Source: CAXXOK01 sp963663285 (GTDB lineage Bacteria > Bacillota > Clostridia > Christensenellales > Aristaeellaceae). From it: 64,000 nucleotides of DNA. The stretch lies in assembly GCA_963663285.2 (NCBI GenBank), contig CAXXNI010000004.1, positions 496,001 through 560,000 on the forward strand, in the 5' to 3' direction. Positions 1-9,639 of the stretch are shown here, in pieces (the stretch's first letter is position 1; every line of letters begins with the position of its first letter). The notes below the pieces were generated by a model. The model was given only the letters and a program-made list of their open reading frames with translations, had not been told where the DNA came from and did not search any database. A program made the translations under genes and the position numbers.

Positions 1-467
1 TGGGCGGCGACAGTGTCAACTTTATGGGGAAGGCGGATTATTTCCGTTCCATCTATGTCTGGACGGGGATATGGCAGAGTACGGGGTATTCCTCCATTAT
101 TTATCTGGCTGCGCTGACCGGCGTACCGCTGGAACTGTACGAGGCGGCGCGGGTGGACGGCGCCAGCAAATTTAAAAGAATCCTGCATATCGATATTCCG
201 CATATCGCGCCGACGATCATTACACTGTTCATTCTTAATACCGGCTCTATTTTATCCATCGGGTTTGAAAAAATCTACTTGATGCAAAACTCCATCAATA
301 CTCCGGTATCCGAGGTGATCTCGACCTACGTATATAAGGTCGGTTTGATTAACGCGAACTTCAGCTTTTCCACCGCCGTGGGCTTGTTCAACTCGGTAGT
401 CAACCTTGTGCTGCTATTGCTTGTCAATTCCCTTTCCAAGAAGATCAGCGACGTACAAGTAATATAG
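1..467 (+). CDS. ABC sugar transporter permease, LplB type (5' truncated)
   Basis: C-terminal part of an inner-membrane permease of a carbohydrate ABC importer. The reading frame is open from the first bases of the window, so the gene starts upstream; the ATG at 24 is internal. The cytoplasmic coupling (EAA) loop is present as ELYEAARVDGASKFKRILHI, which docks the ATPase, followed by hydrophobic segments and the family-typical tail ending in KKISDVQVI. The LplB/YtcP class is usually encoded with an LplC partner and a large binding protein, and both follow directly here (12-base gap to the next start). No ATPase gene is seen, as is usual for this class, which shares an MsmX-like ATPase encoded elsewhere. 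The substrate cannot be read from sequence. Confidence 0.9.
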   Translation, partial: GGDSVNFMGKADYFRSIYVWTGIWQSTGYSSIIYLAALTGVPLELYEAARVDGASKFKRILHIDIPHIAPTIITLFILNTGSILSIGFEKIYLMQNSINTPVSEVISTYVYKVGLINANFSFSTAVGLFNSVVNLVLLLLVNSLSKKISDVQVI

Positions 468-479
468 AAAGAAGGTTGA

Positions 480-1400
480 ATGAGTATGATTTTGTCACGT
501 GTAAATAATAAAAACCGGATCAGGCAACGCTGGGACGATAATCTGTTCGACGTTGTTTCCACCCTCTTTCTGATACTCTCCGTGCTGGTGGTGGCGTATC
601 CGCTGCTTTATGTGGTCAGCGCCTCCTTCTCTTCCACAAACGCGGTTATGTCCGGAAAGGTTTGGCTGTTTCCGGTAGAGCCGACGCTGATCGCCTATCA
701 GGCTGTATTTACCTATCAGTCGATCATGACCGGTTATGTAAACTCCGCCATTTATACGGTCTGCGGTACGGGCATCAACCTGTTTCTTACGGTGCTGTGC
801 GCATTTTGCCTTTCCAGCAAGGATTTTTACGGCCGCAAGGTGGTTTCCATCATGGTAATCTTCACCATGTTGTTCAACGCCGGGCTGATTCCAAATTACC
901 TGCTCATTAAAAACCTCGGCTGGCTCAATACCATCTGGGCGCTGATTGTGCCCAACGCCATGAACGCCTGGTATGTCATTTTGATGCGGTCGTACTTTTC
1001 CAGCTCGATCTCGCGGGAACTGTTTGAAGCCAGCGCGCTGGACGGCTGCTCGGTTTACCGGCAGCTGTGGTCGATCGTGCTTCCGCTTTCCGGGCCCATC
1101 ATCGCCGTGATTTCCCTGTACTGTGCCGTCGGCATTTGGAACAGCTACTTTGATGCTTTCATCTACATTTCCAAAAAGGAACTGTTCCCCCTGCAAGTGG
1201 TTTTGCGCAATATCCTGATTCTCAATCAAGTGGATATGACGACCGTGGCCGACCTTCGGGATATGGCGTCCCGGCAGGGCATGAGCAACTTGCTGAAATA
1301 TGCGGTCATCGTCGTCTCCAGCGTGCCGCTGCTGCTTTTGTACCCGTTTGTGCAGAAGTACTTTGTAAAAGGCATTATGATCGGCGCCGTAAAAGGCTGA
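480..1400 (+). CDS. ABC sugar transporter permease, LplC type
   Basis: Second permease subunit of the importer, 306 residues, normal for the family. It has an N-terminal cytoplasmic stretch, about six hydrophobic segments, the EAA loop (LFEASALDGCSVYRQLWSIV, near residues 180-200) and the conserved C-terminal ending QKYFVKGIMIGAVKG seen in LplC/YtcP proteins. An AGAAGG-like ribosome binding site lies just before the ATG at 480. It is co-directional with the upstream LplB-type gene and with the binding-protein gene 63 bases downstream, so the three form one operon. Confidence 0.92.
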   Translation: MSMILSRVNNKNRIRQRWDDNLFDVVSTLFLILSVLVVAYPLLYVVSASFSSTNAVMSGKVWLFPVEPTLIAYQAVFTYQSIMTGYVNSAIYTVCGTGINLFLTVLCAFCLSSKDFYGRKVVSIMVIFTMLFNAGLIPNYLLIKNLGWLNTIWALIVPNAMNAWYVILMRSYFSSSISRELFEASALDGCSVYRQLWSIVLPLSGPIIAVISLYCAVGIWNSYFDAFIYISKKELFPLQVVLRNILILNQVDMTTVADLRDMASRQGMSNLLKYAVIVVSSVPLLLLYPFVQKYFVKGIMIGAVKG

Positions 1401-1463
1401 TTTGCTGATGTTTTACACAATCGTGTAAAAATAAATCAAAAATCGATTGGGGAGGGTAAAAAA

Positions 1464-3149
1464 ATGGGTAAAAAAATGATGAGAACGCTTCTGGCAATGG
1501 TTTTAACCATCTCTCTGGCGATCGGCTGCATTGGCAGCGCTTCCGCCTGGGAACCGCAATGGGAACACGACGAGGATCTTTCCGCTTACAAATTATGCGA
1601 TAACTTTGGCGACATTAAACTGCGCTTTGCCGTCACCAGCGTACCCGCAATTATCGATTGGGAAACCAACGAGTATGTAAAATGGATTGAAGACGTCACT
1701 AACGTCGATCTTTCCTTTGAACTGATTCCGTATGACGGCCGTGCGGAAAAGCTGGGTCTGCTGCTGGCTTCCGGCGACTATCCCGATGTGTTCCTCTCCG
1801 TTGGCATGACCAACCAGATGATCAGCCGCTACGGCGTGGACGAGCAGATGTTCCTGCCGCTGAATGATCTGATTGACCAGTACGGCACGTTCACCAAGCA
1901 GATTTTCGCGCAGTATCCCGGCTCCGAAAATGTGATTACCCAGTTGGACGGCAATATTTACTCTCTGCCCGTTGTTAACGAATGCTATCACGCCACCGTG
2001 CCCACCAAGTTCTGGATGAACCAGACGTGGCTGGATAACCTTGGCCTTGCGCAGCCTACGACGCTGGATGAACTGTACAACGTGCTGGTTGCCTTCCGCG
2101 ATCAGGATGCGAATGGAAACGGCGACCCCAGCGATGAAATCCCGCTGGCGGGCGACTATTTCGATGGCTGGTACACCAACCCCGAGCGCTTTATTATGAA
2201 CGCGTTCACCTACTACAACCTGGATCTGGATAAAAACGACACGTCCACCTACGAAGCCTTCGGCCTGTATATGGACGGCGACACCGTAACGACTCCATTT
2301 GCGCAGCCCGCCTTTAAAGAGGGCGTAGCGTACATGGCGAAACTGGCGAAGGAAGGCCTGATCTACGAAGGTTCCTTTACGCAGGATCTGGCGGGGCTAA
2401 CGCAGCTGGCTGAATCCGGCCGTCTGGGCGCTGCCAATGGCGGTTACATCCTCTTTGCCAACCTGGGCGGCGATATTTACAAGCAGTATCGCGCCGTAAT
2501 GCCGGTAACAGGCCCCGAGGGTTACCAGGGCATTATCTCCTTCCCGTACGATTCCGTATCCGGCAACATGTTCACCATTTCCGCAGACTGCCAGAACCCC
2601 GAAGCTGCGTTTAAGATCGGCGATATGCTGTATTCTTATGCCGCCAGCATGCGCGGTTACTACGGCGTATACGGCGATGCCTGGACCGATGCGGATGCCG
2701 ACGCGGTGGGCATCAACGGCGAACCCGCCCTGTACAAACTGCTCAAGCCCTGGCAGGAAACCGAACCCCAGAACGATTGTGTCTTGCAGATGACGACCTC
2801 CAAGCGCGATTCCACCTTCCGCCTTGGCGAGCCTTCCGATCCTGCGGTCGATCTGTACAGCGCCGCCGGTTTGGAAACCCTGCTGTATCAGGTAACCAAG
2901 GATTACAAGCCCTACGCGGACGACAGCAAAGCACTGCCCACCATCAAGTTTACGGAAGATGAAAACGCCGAGCTTTCCGTGCTGATGGCGGACCTGTCCA
3001 CGGCCATTAAAGAAGGCATGCTGGGCTTCTTCACCGGTTCCAAGGACGTGGATACCGAGTTTGACGCGTGGCTGCAGGATCTGGATGCCAAAGGCTTAAG
3101 CCGCCTGACGGAAATCTACCAGACCGAGTATAACGCACAGTTTAAATAA
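1464..3149 (+). CDS. Extracellular solute-binding protein of the LplB/LplC importer
   Basis: Substrate-capturing protein, 561 residues, the large size typical of LipO/YtcQ-type binding proteins. A positively charged start and a hydrophobic segment form a signal peptide. The sequence SLAIGCIGSASAWEP offers either a weak lipobox (cysteine about residue 22, without the usual Leu at -3) or a signal peptidase I site after SASA. The ATG follows GGGGAGGG. The motif DQDANGNGDPSDEIP resembles the EF-hand-like calcium loop common in this family. Substrate unknown; linkage to the two permeases upstream is clear, and a strong terminator follows. Confidence 0.9.
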   Translation: MGKKMMRTLLAMVLTISLAIGCIGSASAWEPQWEHDEDLSAYKLCDNFGDIKLRFAVTSVPAIIDWETNEYVKWIEDVTNVDLSFELIPYDGRAEKLGLLLASGDYPDVFLSVGMTNQMISRYGVDEQMFLPLNDLIDQYGTFTKQIFAQYPGSENVITQLDGNIYSLPVVNECYHATVPTKFWMNQTWLDNLGLAQPTTLDELYNVLVAFRDQDANGNGDPSDEIPLAGDYFDGWYTNPERFIMNAFTYYNLDLDKNDTSTYEAFGLYMDGDTVTTPFAQPAFKEGVAYMAKLAKEGLIYEGSFTQDLAGLTQLAESGRLGAANGGYILFANLGGDIYKQYRAVMPVTGPEGYQGIISFPYDSVSGNMFTISADCQNPEAAFKIGDMLYSYAASMRGYYGVYGDAWTDADADAVGINGEPALYKLLKPWQETEPQNDCVLQMTTSKRDSTFRLGEPSDPAVDLYSAAGLETLLYQVTKDYKPYADDSKALPTIKFTEDENAELSVLMADLSTAIKEGMLGFFTGSKDVDTEFDAWLQDLDAKGLSRLTEIYQTEYNAQFK

Positions 3150-3177
3150 ACAATAACCAAATATACCCGGTAACGGG

Positions 3178-3228
3178 GCAAGCCGCCGCTTCGGCGTGTG
3201 AACAGCCGCTGAAGCGGCGGTTTGCTTC
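3178..3228 (+). terminator. Rho-independent terminator after binding-protein gene
   Basis: A long hairpin pairs GCAAgCCGCCGCTTC with GAAGCGGCGGtTTGC around an 8-base loop, ending in a short T-containing tract. It lies 28 bases after the stop at 3149 and closes the first operon. Confidence 0.75.
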
Positions 3229-3404
3229 CTCAGTACCGATCCCCCTGTTTATGTGCGCTGCTTTTACGTTTGCCGCGCTCTGCAAACAGGAATCATCAAG
3301 GAAACGGCGGTATGCTTATCTCAGCGGCAATGCGGCATGTAGATTGAACTGGCTCCGGCGTTTCCTCCCTGCGTATTTTGTAATAACAGAGTGGATGTGT
3401 AACA

Positions 3405-5801
3405 ATGAAGATCAACGAGGCAAGGGAATTTATCAAACGGGCGTTACCTGCGTCGGATCGGATCAGCGTTGCGGACGATGTAATCGATTCGTTCGCCGCC
3501 CATGCGGTGATGCTGCGCGATCAGGTGGCGTGGTGCAAGAACCTGCCGGAAGATATTTTCCTTGTGTACGTGCTGTTTCCGCGCGTAAACAACGAGCACC
3601 TGGAGGCGCATCGCGAAGGCATTTACCGGGAGCTGTTTCCACGAATACAGGGCATGAGTATGCGGCAGGCCGCTTTGGAAGTGAATTTCTGGTGTCTTGA
3701 AAAAGCGACCTACTGCACGACCGATGCGCGCACAGCCAGCGCCAAAACCGTAATCCGCAGGGCTTGCGGGCGCTGCGGCGAAGAATCGACGTTGCTGGTT
3801 TGCGCGCTGCGCGCCGTAGGCATTCCCGCGCGGCAGATTTATGTGCCACGGTGGGCGCACTGCGATGATAACCATGCCTGGGTGGAAGCCTACGTGGAAG
3901 GTGAATGGCATTACATGGGTGCGTGTGAGCCGGAAATGGAGCTGGACAGCGGCTGGTTTACATCCGCCGCGTCACGGGCGATGCTGATCCATACGGTTGC
4001 GTATGGCATCTGCCCTGCGGATGAAGAGATGCTTTCCGAAAACCATAACCGCTTTATTCTCAACCGGATCAAAGCATATGCGCAGTGCCAGGCAATACGG
4101 GTTCGCATCCACACGGGCGGCACCCCGCTGGCCGGGGCACGCGTGGCGTTTGAGCTGTTTAACGAGGGCGAGCTGGTGCCGCTGTGCAGCCTTTGCACAG
4201 GGGATGACGGATGCGTTGTTATCACTGTCGGGCGGGGTGGTTTGCACCTGCAAATTTCCCATGAGGGCCGCTTTATCACCACGGTGATTGATACCCGGCA
4301 AACAACGGCTGTCGATATTGATTTTTCGCAGGGTAAGGATATTCACCACGCAACCGATGCGCTGGAGCTGTTCGCGCCTGCCGAAACCCGGTTTACCGTT
4401 CCCGACGAGTCCGTTGTTTACGAGGAACGCCTTGCGCAGTGCCGGGAGAAACGGCTCGCCTATGCGGCATCCTTTGCAGCGGAGGATGACCTGCTGGAAA
4501 AAGCCGGTGGCAACGCCGCCGTGATTGCGGGCTTTTTGGCAGGCAGTACCGGAGAAACGCAAGAGAAACGCGCGCTGCTGCGCTCGCTGGCGGACAAAGA
4601 CCTTTCGGATATTACCGCGGATGTGCTTTGCGATGTACTGGAAACGGCGGCGCCCTTTCGCGGCCGGTATCCTGAGGATGTGTTTAACGCGTCCGTACTT
4701 TGCCCGCGCGTGGAATTTGAGCACCTGTACCCGGTACGGCGTGCGATTAAAGCCTATTTTGCAGACAGGCAAATCGTTTTTACCGGCGCGGCTGATGTGT
4801 TTGCGTGGGTTACGCAGCATGTGGCGGATAACGGGCTGCTGCCGCAGCAGGCGGTACTGCCGGCCAATCCGTATGCGGCGCTTACGGCAGGGCGTACGGA
4901 CCGGCGCACCAAAACGGTGCTTGCCATTACCATTTGCCGTACCTTCGGCTATGCCGTACGGCTTTCACCGGTTTCGCAGGAGCCGGAGCAGTATGCGGGC
5001 ACGGCGTATGTACCGCTGTTCCCGCAGGAAATACCCACGGCCGACTTGACGCTGAAAAAGGAAACAACCGCTTCCGTGATGCAAAGGGTGCATTTTACGC
5101 TTGGAAAGCTGGAAGACGGAGCATATAAAACGCTGTCCCTGCAGCAGGAAACGGTGGACGAAGAAAAAGCGGTTGCGCTTTGCGGCGGCGACTATCGCCT
5201 GCTGACGGGCATTCGCCAGATCGACGGTTCGATTTTGGCAAACGCGCTGTACTTTCAATTAAAGGATGGGGAGCACAAGGTGCTGCCCCTGCGTCTGCCG
5301 GACAACCGCATGGAAGGCAAGCTGCACCATGCACCTTTGCCTGTGCTTGCAGTAGAAGGCATTGCGGGCGAAAAAATCGATTTGTCCCGCCTGTTGGCAA
5401 ACGGCGGCATCCTGTCGGTCGTGGCGCCGAGTCAGGAACCGACGGAGCATTTGCTGCTGGAATCGACGCAGCTTTGCAAGCGGATCATTCGTGAAAACCG
5501 CCATCTGCTCTACATTGTCAGGGATGAGAAGGAGGCGGCGCACCCGACGATCGCCCAGCCGCTGCAAATGCTGGGCGGCAACGCAAGCATCGCCGTGCTG
5601 CGCAGTGCGGACGGACTGACGCAAATGCGGCAGGCGCTGCGGGTGGGCGACCCCCGCCTTCCGTTTTCCGTAGCCGTGAATCAAGCGGGGCAAGCGCTGT
5701 TCGCCTTTGCCAATTATAATATCGGCACGATTGAGACCCTGTTGGATATTCTGCTTGCCGATGAGGGCGGACTGTATTGCTTGAAAGAGCATCATGCTTG
5801 A
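3405..5801 (+). CDS. Large transglutaminase-like (cysteine-protease fold) protein
   Basis: 798-residue protein with a transglutaminase-like core in its N-terminal quarter. The likely triad is Cys124 (in CGRCGEES), His157 (in DDNHAWVEAY) and an acidic residue at Glu175 (in GACEPE), with the family motif GIPAR between them. No signal peptide or membrane segment is seen, so it should be cytoplasmic. The rest (about residues 220-798) is not confidently assigned; the last 150 residues, ending FANYNIGTIETLLDIL, look alpha/beta and could be thioredoxin-like. Such proteins may act as peptidases or deglycosylases; the substrate is unknown. It stands alone between two terminators. The start at 3405 was kept because it opens a typical N-terminus, though the Shine-Dalgarno is weak. 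Confidence 0.75.
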   Translation: MKINEAREFIKRALPASDRISVADDVIDSFAAHAVMLRDQVAWCKNLPEDIFLVYVLFPRVNNEHLEAHREGIYRELFPRIQGMSMRQAALEVNFWCLEKATYCTTDARTASAKTVIRRACGRCGEESTLLVCALRAVGIPARQIYVPRWAHCDDNHAWVEAYVEGEWHYMGACEPEMELDSGWFTSAASRAMLIHTVAYGICPADEEMLSENHNRFILNRIKAYAQCQAIRVRIHTGGTPLAGARVAFELFNEGELVPLCSLCTGDDGCVVITVGRGGLHLQISHEGRFITTVIDTRQTTAVDIDFSQGKDIHHATDALELFAPAETRFTVPDESVVYEERLAQCREKRLAYAASFAAEDDLLEKAGGNAAVIAGFLAGSTGETQEKRALLRSLADKDLSDITADVLCDVLETAAPFRGRYPEDVFNASVLCPRVEFEHLYPVRRAIKAYFADRQIVFTGAADVFAWVTQHVADNGLLPQQAVLPANPYAALTAGRTDRRTKTVLAITICRTFGYAVRLSPVSQEPEQYAGTAYVPLFPQEIPTADLTLKKETTASVMQRVHFTLGKLEDGAYKTLSLQQETVDEEKAVALCGGDYRLLTGIRQIDGSILANALYFQLKDGEHKVLPLRLPDNRMEGKLHHAPLPVLAVEGIAGEKIDLSRLLANGGILSVVAPSQEPTEHLLLESTQLCKRIIRENRHLLYIVRDEKEAAHPTIAQPLQMLGGNASIAVLRSADGLTQMRQALRVGDPRLPFSVAVNQAGQALFAFANYNIGTIETLLDILLADEGGLYCLKEHHA

Positions 5802-5988
5802 CCGCAGCTGTTCATACGGATAGGGCATTTATCCGCAGGGCTTGATATGGAGCGTGGCTGGATTGCCGGTGTGCGCACACATATGGCATTTTCCGGGGTG
5901 GCCCTTCAAATCAGCTGCATTATGAGTCGATTTCCACCTGCATTCTTTGGAATGGGGACATTCCCGCGCCCTAAGCAGGTACATAATC

Positions 5989-6029
5989 AAAAAACCCGGC
6001 AGGCAATACACATGCCTGCCGGGTTTTTG
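5989..6029. terminator. Bidirectional terminator between converging genes
   Basis: Perfect hairpin AAACCCGGCAGGCA/TGCCTGCCGGGTTT with an A-run on the left and a T-run on the right. It sits between the converging transglutaminase gene (+) and rhaD (-), so it can stop both. Confidence 0.9.
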
Positions 6030-6047
6030 TTATATACAGTGGCAACT

Positions 6048-6890
6048 TCAACCGTTCGCTTCGTCCCCGTTTAAGAATTCTTCGCGAATCGTGACTTTGA
6101 ATTCCTTGGCGATGGCGCGTAAATCCGCATCGGATATGGTTTGCAGCTGTGGCTGGCCGGAGGAAAGCACCTTCATGTAGATTTCGGCAGCTTTTTCAAT
6201 GGTGTGCATCAGGCCGAAAGCGGTGTCCAAATCCGGCCCGCTGACAAACGTACCGTGATGCGCCCAGATGGCGGCGTCATATTCCTTCATCAACGCGCTG
6301 GTCGCCAGCGCAATTTCCGCGCCGCCGGGCACCATCCACGGCACTACGCCCACGCCGCCGGGGAAAACCACCGGGCATTCGGTAGCGCTTTTCCAAAGCA
6401 CACGGGAAAAAGCCTTTGCCGTCAGGGGCAAAATATAGGTCATGGCGATTACGTTAGGGGTGTGCGCATGGTAAATGACGCGGCAAACACCGCCGGTCGC
6501 CTGCTTGCGTACGCTGTGGTTCATAAAATGGCTGGGGAATTCGCTGGTGGGTACGCCGCCCTGCTCCAGTCCCCATACAATGCGCCACGCGTTGCCCTGC
6601 GGGTTAATCTCCAGGATGCACAGGTTGTTTTGCGGTTCCAAAACGACATTGCGCATAAATTTGCCGCTGCCCGAAGAAATAAAATATTCTCCCGCAAGGT
6701 TTTCAGCCGTAACATCCATCGCCGTCCATGCGCCCGGTTTTTCCGCGAAAAACGGCTTGCATTGTTCAATTTCCGCAGCCGTCATGCGGTAGGTCAGGTT
6801 GCCGCCGTTGCGCTCGTGCCAGCCAAGCAGCCATCCGTCGTTACAGGTGCGCACCGCTTTTTGCATTACTTGCATATCCATCATGTTCAT
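6048..6890 (-). CDS. rhaD: Rhamnulose-1-phosphate aldolase
   Basis: Class II zinc aldolase that splits L-rhamnulose 1-phosphate into dihydroxyacetone phosphate and L-lactaldehyde, the last step of L-rhamnose breakdown. It is 280 residues, close to the E. coli enzyme. The zinc ligands fall at His141 and His143 (YHAHTPNV) and His212 (AHHGTF), with the catalytic glutamate at Glu117, matching the E. coli numbering. The N-terminus (NDGWLLGWHERNGGNLTYR) is characteristic. The start overlaps the rhaA stop by 4 bases, so it is translationally coupled as the last gene of rhaBAD, and the bidirectional terminator follows. Confidence 0.96.
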   Translation of the reverse strand: MNMMDMQVMQKAVRTCNDGWLLGWHERNGGNLTYRMTAAEIEQCKPFFAEKPGAWTAMDVTAENLAGEYFISSGSGKFMRNVVLEPQNNLCILEINPQGNAWRIVWGLEQGGVPTSEFPSHFMNHSVRKQATGGVCRVIYHAHTPNVIAMTYILPLTAKAFSRVLWKSATECPVVFPGGVGVVPWMVPGGAEIALATSALMKEYDAAIWAHHGTFVSGPDLDTAFGLMHTIEKAAEIYMKVLSSGQPQLQTISDADLRAIAKEFKVTIREEFLNGDEANG

Positions 6891-8143
6891 GCGTTTTCCC
6901 TCGCTTTTAATACAGTTGCTTCATATTCGGTCACCGCGGAGAACCAATCGTCCTCCAATGGTACGCCCGCCTTTTGGCAATAGGCATCCCACATAACGCC
7001 AAAGGGCAGGGTTTTGCAGGCTTCCTGCCGCGCCAGCAATTCGGTAAAGCGGCCTTCCTCCTGCAGTGCCATCAGCATCCGGTGCGGGGTCAGCAGCGCC
7101 ATCAGCAATGCCTTTTGCAGGTTACGCGTACCGATCACCCATGCCGCTACCCTGTTGATGGAAGCATCGAAGAAATCCAGCCCGATCAGCGCTTTATCCA
7201 GCGCGTTGCAGCGCACCAGCTCGGCGGCAATCGCGGTCAGCTCGTCATCCAGCCGGATTACATGGTCGCTGTCCCAGCGTACCGGGCGGGTAACGTGCAG
7301 GGGCAGGCGGTCAAAGTGGCACAGCATAGCGGAAATCTTATCGCTTACCAGCTCGGTGGGGTGGTAGTGCCCGTTATCCAGCAGGTCGTACACGCCGGGA
7401 TGCCTGGCCGCATAGCCCAGATAAAACTCGTGGCTGCCGACTGTGTAGGCTTCTACGCCGATGCCGAATACCTTGCTTTCCACACTGTCGATAACGCCTT
7501 CCAGCTTCTCTGCAAAAATCTGATCAAGACTGTCCGCAAGCCGCCGGCGCGGGGCAAGGCGGTCGGCAGGAATGTCCTTGAGTCCGTCCGGAATCCAGAC
7601 GTTGCAAAGGCAGTGCGTGTTCAGCTCTTTGGCGAAGTATGCGGCAATGCGGCGGCAGGCCTGCCCGTGGCGCACCCAGAAGGCGCGCGTTTCCGCATCG
7701 GGGCTGGAAAGGGTCAGCCCGTCCTTGACCATGGGGTGGCTGAAGTAGGTCGGGTTAAAGTCGATGCCCAGTCCGCGGCTTTTTGCGTACTCCACCCACG
7801 GCGCGAAGTGCTTGGGTAAAAGAGCATCCCGGTCCACCTTTTCACCGGGGGCAAAAACTGCGTAGCTGGCATGCAGGTTGATACGCTTCTGCCCGGGAAT
7901 CAGGCTGATGGCCTTGTCAAAGTCCGCCGTTAATTCGGCATACGTGCGCGCCTTGCCGGGGTAGTTGCCCGTGGTTTGAATACCGCCGGAGAGCGCCTCG
8001 CCGGTGCTTTCAAAGCCGGTTACATCGTCGCCCTGCCAGCAATGGATGCTGACCGGTACCTGCATAAGCTGCGAAAAAGCGTTGTCCACATCCACGCCCA
8101 GCGCCGCATACTTTGCTTTTGCCGCTGCAAACAATTCGTCCAT
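6887..8143 (-). CDS. rhaA: L-rhamnose isomerase
   Basis: Converts L-rhamnose to L-rhamnulose, a TIM-barrel metal-dependent isomerase. 418 residues, the normal family length. The sequence is recognisable along its length, for example SIHCWQGDDVTGFE near the N-terminus and the FNPTYFSHP and LIGLDFFDASINRVAAWV stretches. The ATG at 8143 is preferred to the one at 8152, because the AAGGAGA site lies 10 bases from 8143 but only one base from 8152. It lies between rhaB and rhaD in a tight operon. Confidence 0.96.
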   Translation of the reverse strand: MDELFAAAKAKYAALGVDVDNAFSQLMQVPVSIHCWQGDDVTGFESTGEALSGGIQTTGNYPGKARTYAELTADFDKAISLIPGQKRINLHASYAVFAPGEKVDRDALLPKHFAPWVEYAKSRGLGIDFNPTYFSHPMVKDGLTLSSPDAETRAFWVRHGQACRRIAAYFAKELNTHCLCNVWIPDGLKDIPADRLAPRRRLADSLDQIFAEKLEGVIDSVESKVFGIGVEAYTVGSHEFYLGYAARHPGVYDLLDNGHYHPTELVSDKISAMLCHFDRLPLHVTRPVRWDSDHVIRLDDELTAIAAELVRCNALDKALIGLDFFDASINRVAAWVIGTRNLQKALLMALLTPHRMLMALQEEGRFTELLARQEACKTLPFGVMWDAYCQKAGVPLEDDWFSAVTEYEATVLKARENA

Positions 8144-8148
8144 TCTTC

Positions 8149-9549
8149 TCATTCTCCTTTATTTTCCGGTTGGTAGGTTTTCACGGTAAAATCCCTGCGG
8201 ATCAGGGCGCGCGCGGCAGAGAGGTTTTCAATGCCGCCAAGCGCGATCATCTGCGCGATTACATTACCCAGCGCCGTGCCCTCCGCGGGGCCTGCGTACA
8301 CGGGCAGTCCGGTTTCATCAGCTGTCCATTGGTTCAGTACGGTGTTCTGGCTTCCGCCGCCTACAATGTGCACCGCCGTAAATGCTTTGCCCGTAAGCTC
8401 TTCCAATGCGCGAATATCGCGGGCGTAGCCTACGGCAAGGCTGTGCAGCACACAGCGCAGCAGCTGCGCCGTATCCGCGGGTTCCGGCTGGCCGGCTTCC
8501 CGCAGCGCCGCGCTGACTTCGGCGGTCATGCTGCGGGGCGCAAGGAAACGGTTATCCGCCACGTTTACCACCGGCATGTATGCGGCTGCGCCTGCTGCCA
8601 TTTCCGCCATTTCCGCAAAGGAGTAGCGGTCGTCCAGCTCGTGGCGGATGTTCTGCATCATCCACATGCCCATGATGTTGCGCAGAAAGCGTACCTTGCC
8701 GCCGTAACCGCCCTCGTTAGTGAAGCCCACCAGCCGCGCCGCTTCACTTGTAATGGGTGCGTCGTTTTCAACACCCAGCAAACTCCATGTGCCGCTGGAC
8801 AGGGTAACGGCGTTGTCATCCTGTGCGGGCACCGCCATAAAAGCGCTGCCGGTATCGTGCGTGGCGGGCAGAATCACCTCGCAGGTGAAGCCCACCGCCT
8901 GTGCCACCTCGGGGCGCAGACATCCAAGCCGTGTGCCGGGAGCTTGCGGCGCTTCCGGGAACAGCGAAGCCGGTATCCCGGCGCGGGTCAATACCGGCCG
9001 GTCCCATGTGCCTGCTCCCGCTGTAAGCAGCGCGCCGGTGGAAGCATCCGTAAACTCGTTGCTCATTATGCCGCACAGCTTATAGTGAAAGTAATCCGGC
9101 ATCAGCAAACAACGCGCCGCCTGCGCAAGCTGCTCCCGCGGCGTTGCCATGAGCTGGTAAACGGTATTGAAGGGCTGCTTGGCAATGCCGGTACGCTGAT
9201 ACAGCCATGCATCATCAATCGTGTTCATGGTTGCCTGCGTACGGTCGTCGCGGTAGGCAATGCAGTCGCCAACACGCTCGCCGCGTGCGTCCACGAGCAC
9301 ATAATCCACGCCCCATGTATCCACACCGACGGAGGCGGGTAGTTTACCCAGTGCCTTGCAGCGCTTCATCCCTTCCAGAATATGCGACCATAGGGCGTCC
9401 ACATCCCAGCAATGATGGCCGCTTTTCTCCACCATGCCGTTTGGGAAGCGGTAAACCTCCTCAAGCGATAGCTTGCCGCCCTCCATGCACCCCAGCATGT
9501 GCCGCCCGCTGGAAGCGCCGATATCAATGGCCAACGTATAGACCGGCAT
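8149..9549 (-). CDS. rhaB: Rhamnulokinase
   Basis: Phosphorylates L-rhamnulose to rhamnulose 1-phosphate; FGGY sugar kinase. 466 residues. The N-terminal phosphate-binding loop reads AIDIGASSGRHMLG, and a second ATP-site signature is VHIVGGGSQN near residue 390. VGVDTWGVDYVLVD is typical of rhamnulokinases. An AAAGGA site lies upstream of the ATG at 9549. It is the first gene of rhaBAD and lies downstream of an AraC-type regulator whose transcript appears to stop at a terminator in between, so rhaB should have its own promoter in the 9550-9606 gap. Confidence 0.96.
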   Translation of the reverse strand: MPVYTLAIDIGASSGRHMLGCMEGGKLSLEEVYRFPNGMVEKSGHHCWDVDALWSHILEGMKRCKALGKLPASVGVDTWGVDYVLVDARGERVGDCIAYRDDRTQATMNTIDDAWLYQRTGIAKQPFNTVYQLMATPREQLAQAARCLLMPDYFHYKLCGIMSNEFTDASTGALLTAGAGTWDRPVLTRAGIPASLFPEAPQAPGTRLGCLRPEVAQAVGFTCEVILPATHDTGSAFMAVPAQDDNAVTLSSGTWSLLGVENDAPITSEAARLVGFTNEGGYGGKVRFLRNIMGMWMMQNIRHELDDRYSFAEMAEMAAGAAAYMPVVNVADNRFLAPRSMTAEVSAALREAGQPEPADTAQLLRCVLHSLAVGYARDIRALEELTGKAFTAVHIVGGGSQNTVLNQWTADETGLPVYAGPAEGTALGNVIAQMIALGGIENLSAARALIRRDFTVKTYQPENKGE

Positions 9550-9605
9550 TGCGAATCACGTCCTTTGCGATTCTATTTTCTCAAGCATACAGCAAAGAAT
9601 GCAAA

Positions 9606-9639
9606 GAAAAAAGGACGTGACTTAAAAGTTTCACGTCCT
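9606..9639 (-). terminator. Terminator after AraC-type regulator
   Basis: Read on the minus strand, AGGACGTGA pairs with TCACGTCCT and is followed by a run of six T. One arm overlaps the last codons of the regulator gene. It separates the regulator from rhaBAD. Confidence 0.75.

Noticed and set aside
8113..9342. 409-codon plus-strand frame opposite rhaB
   Set aside because: Complementary to rhaB; no start signal and no recognisable domains.
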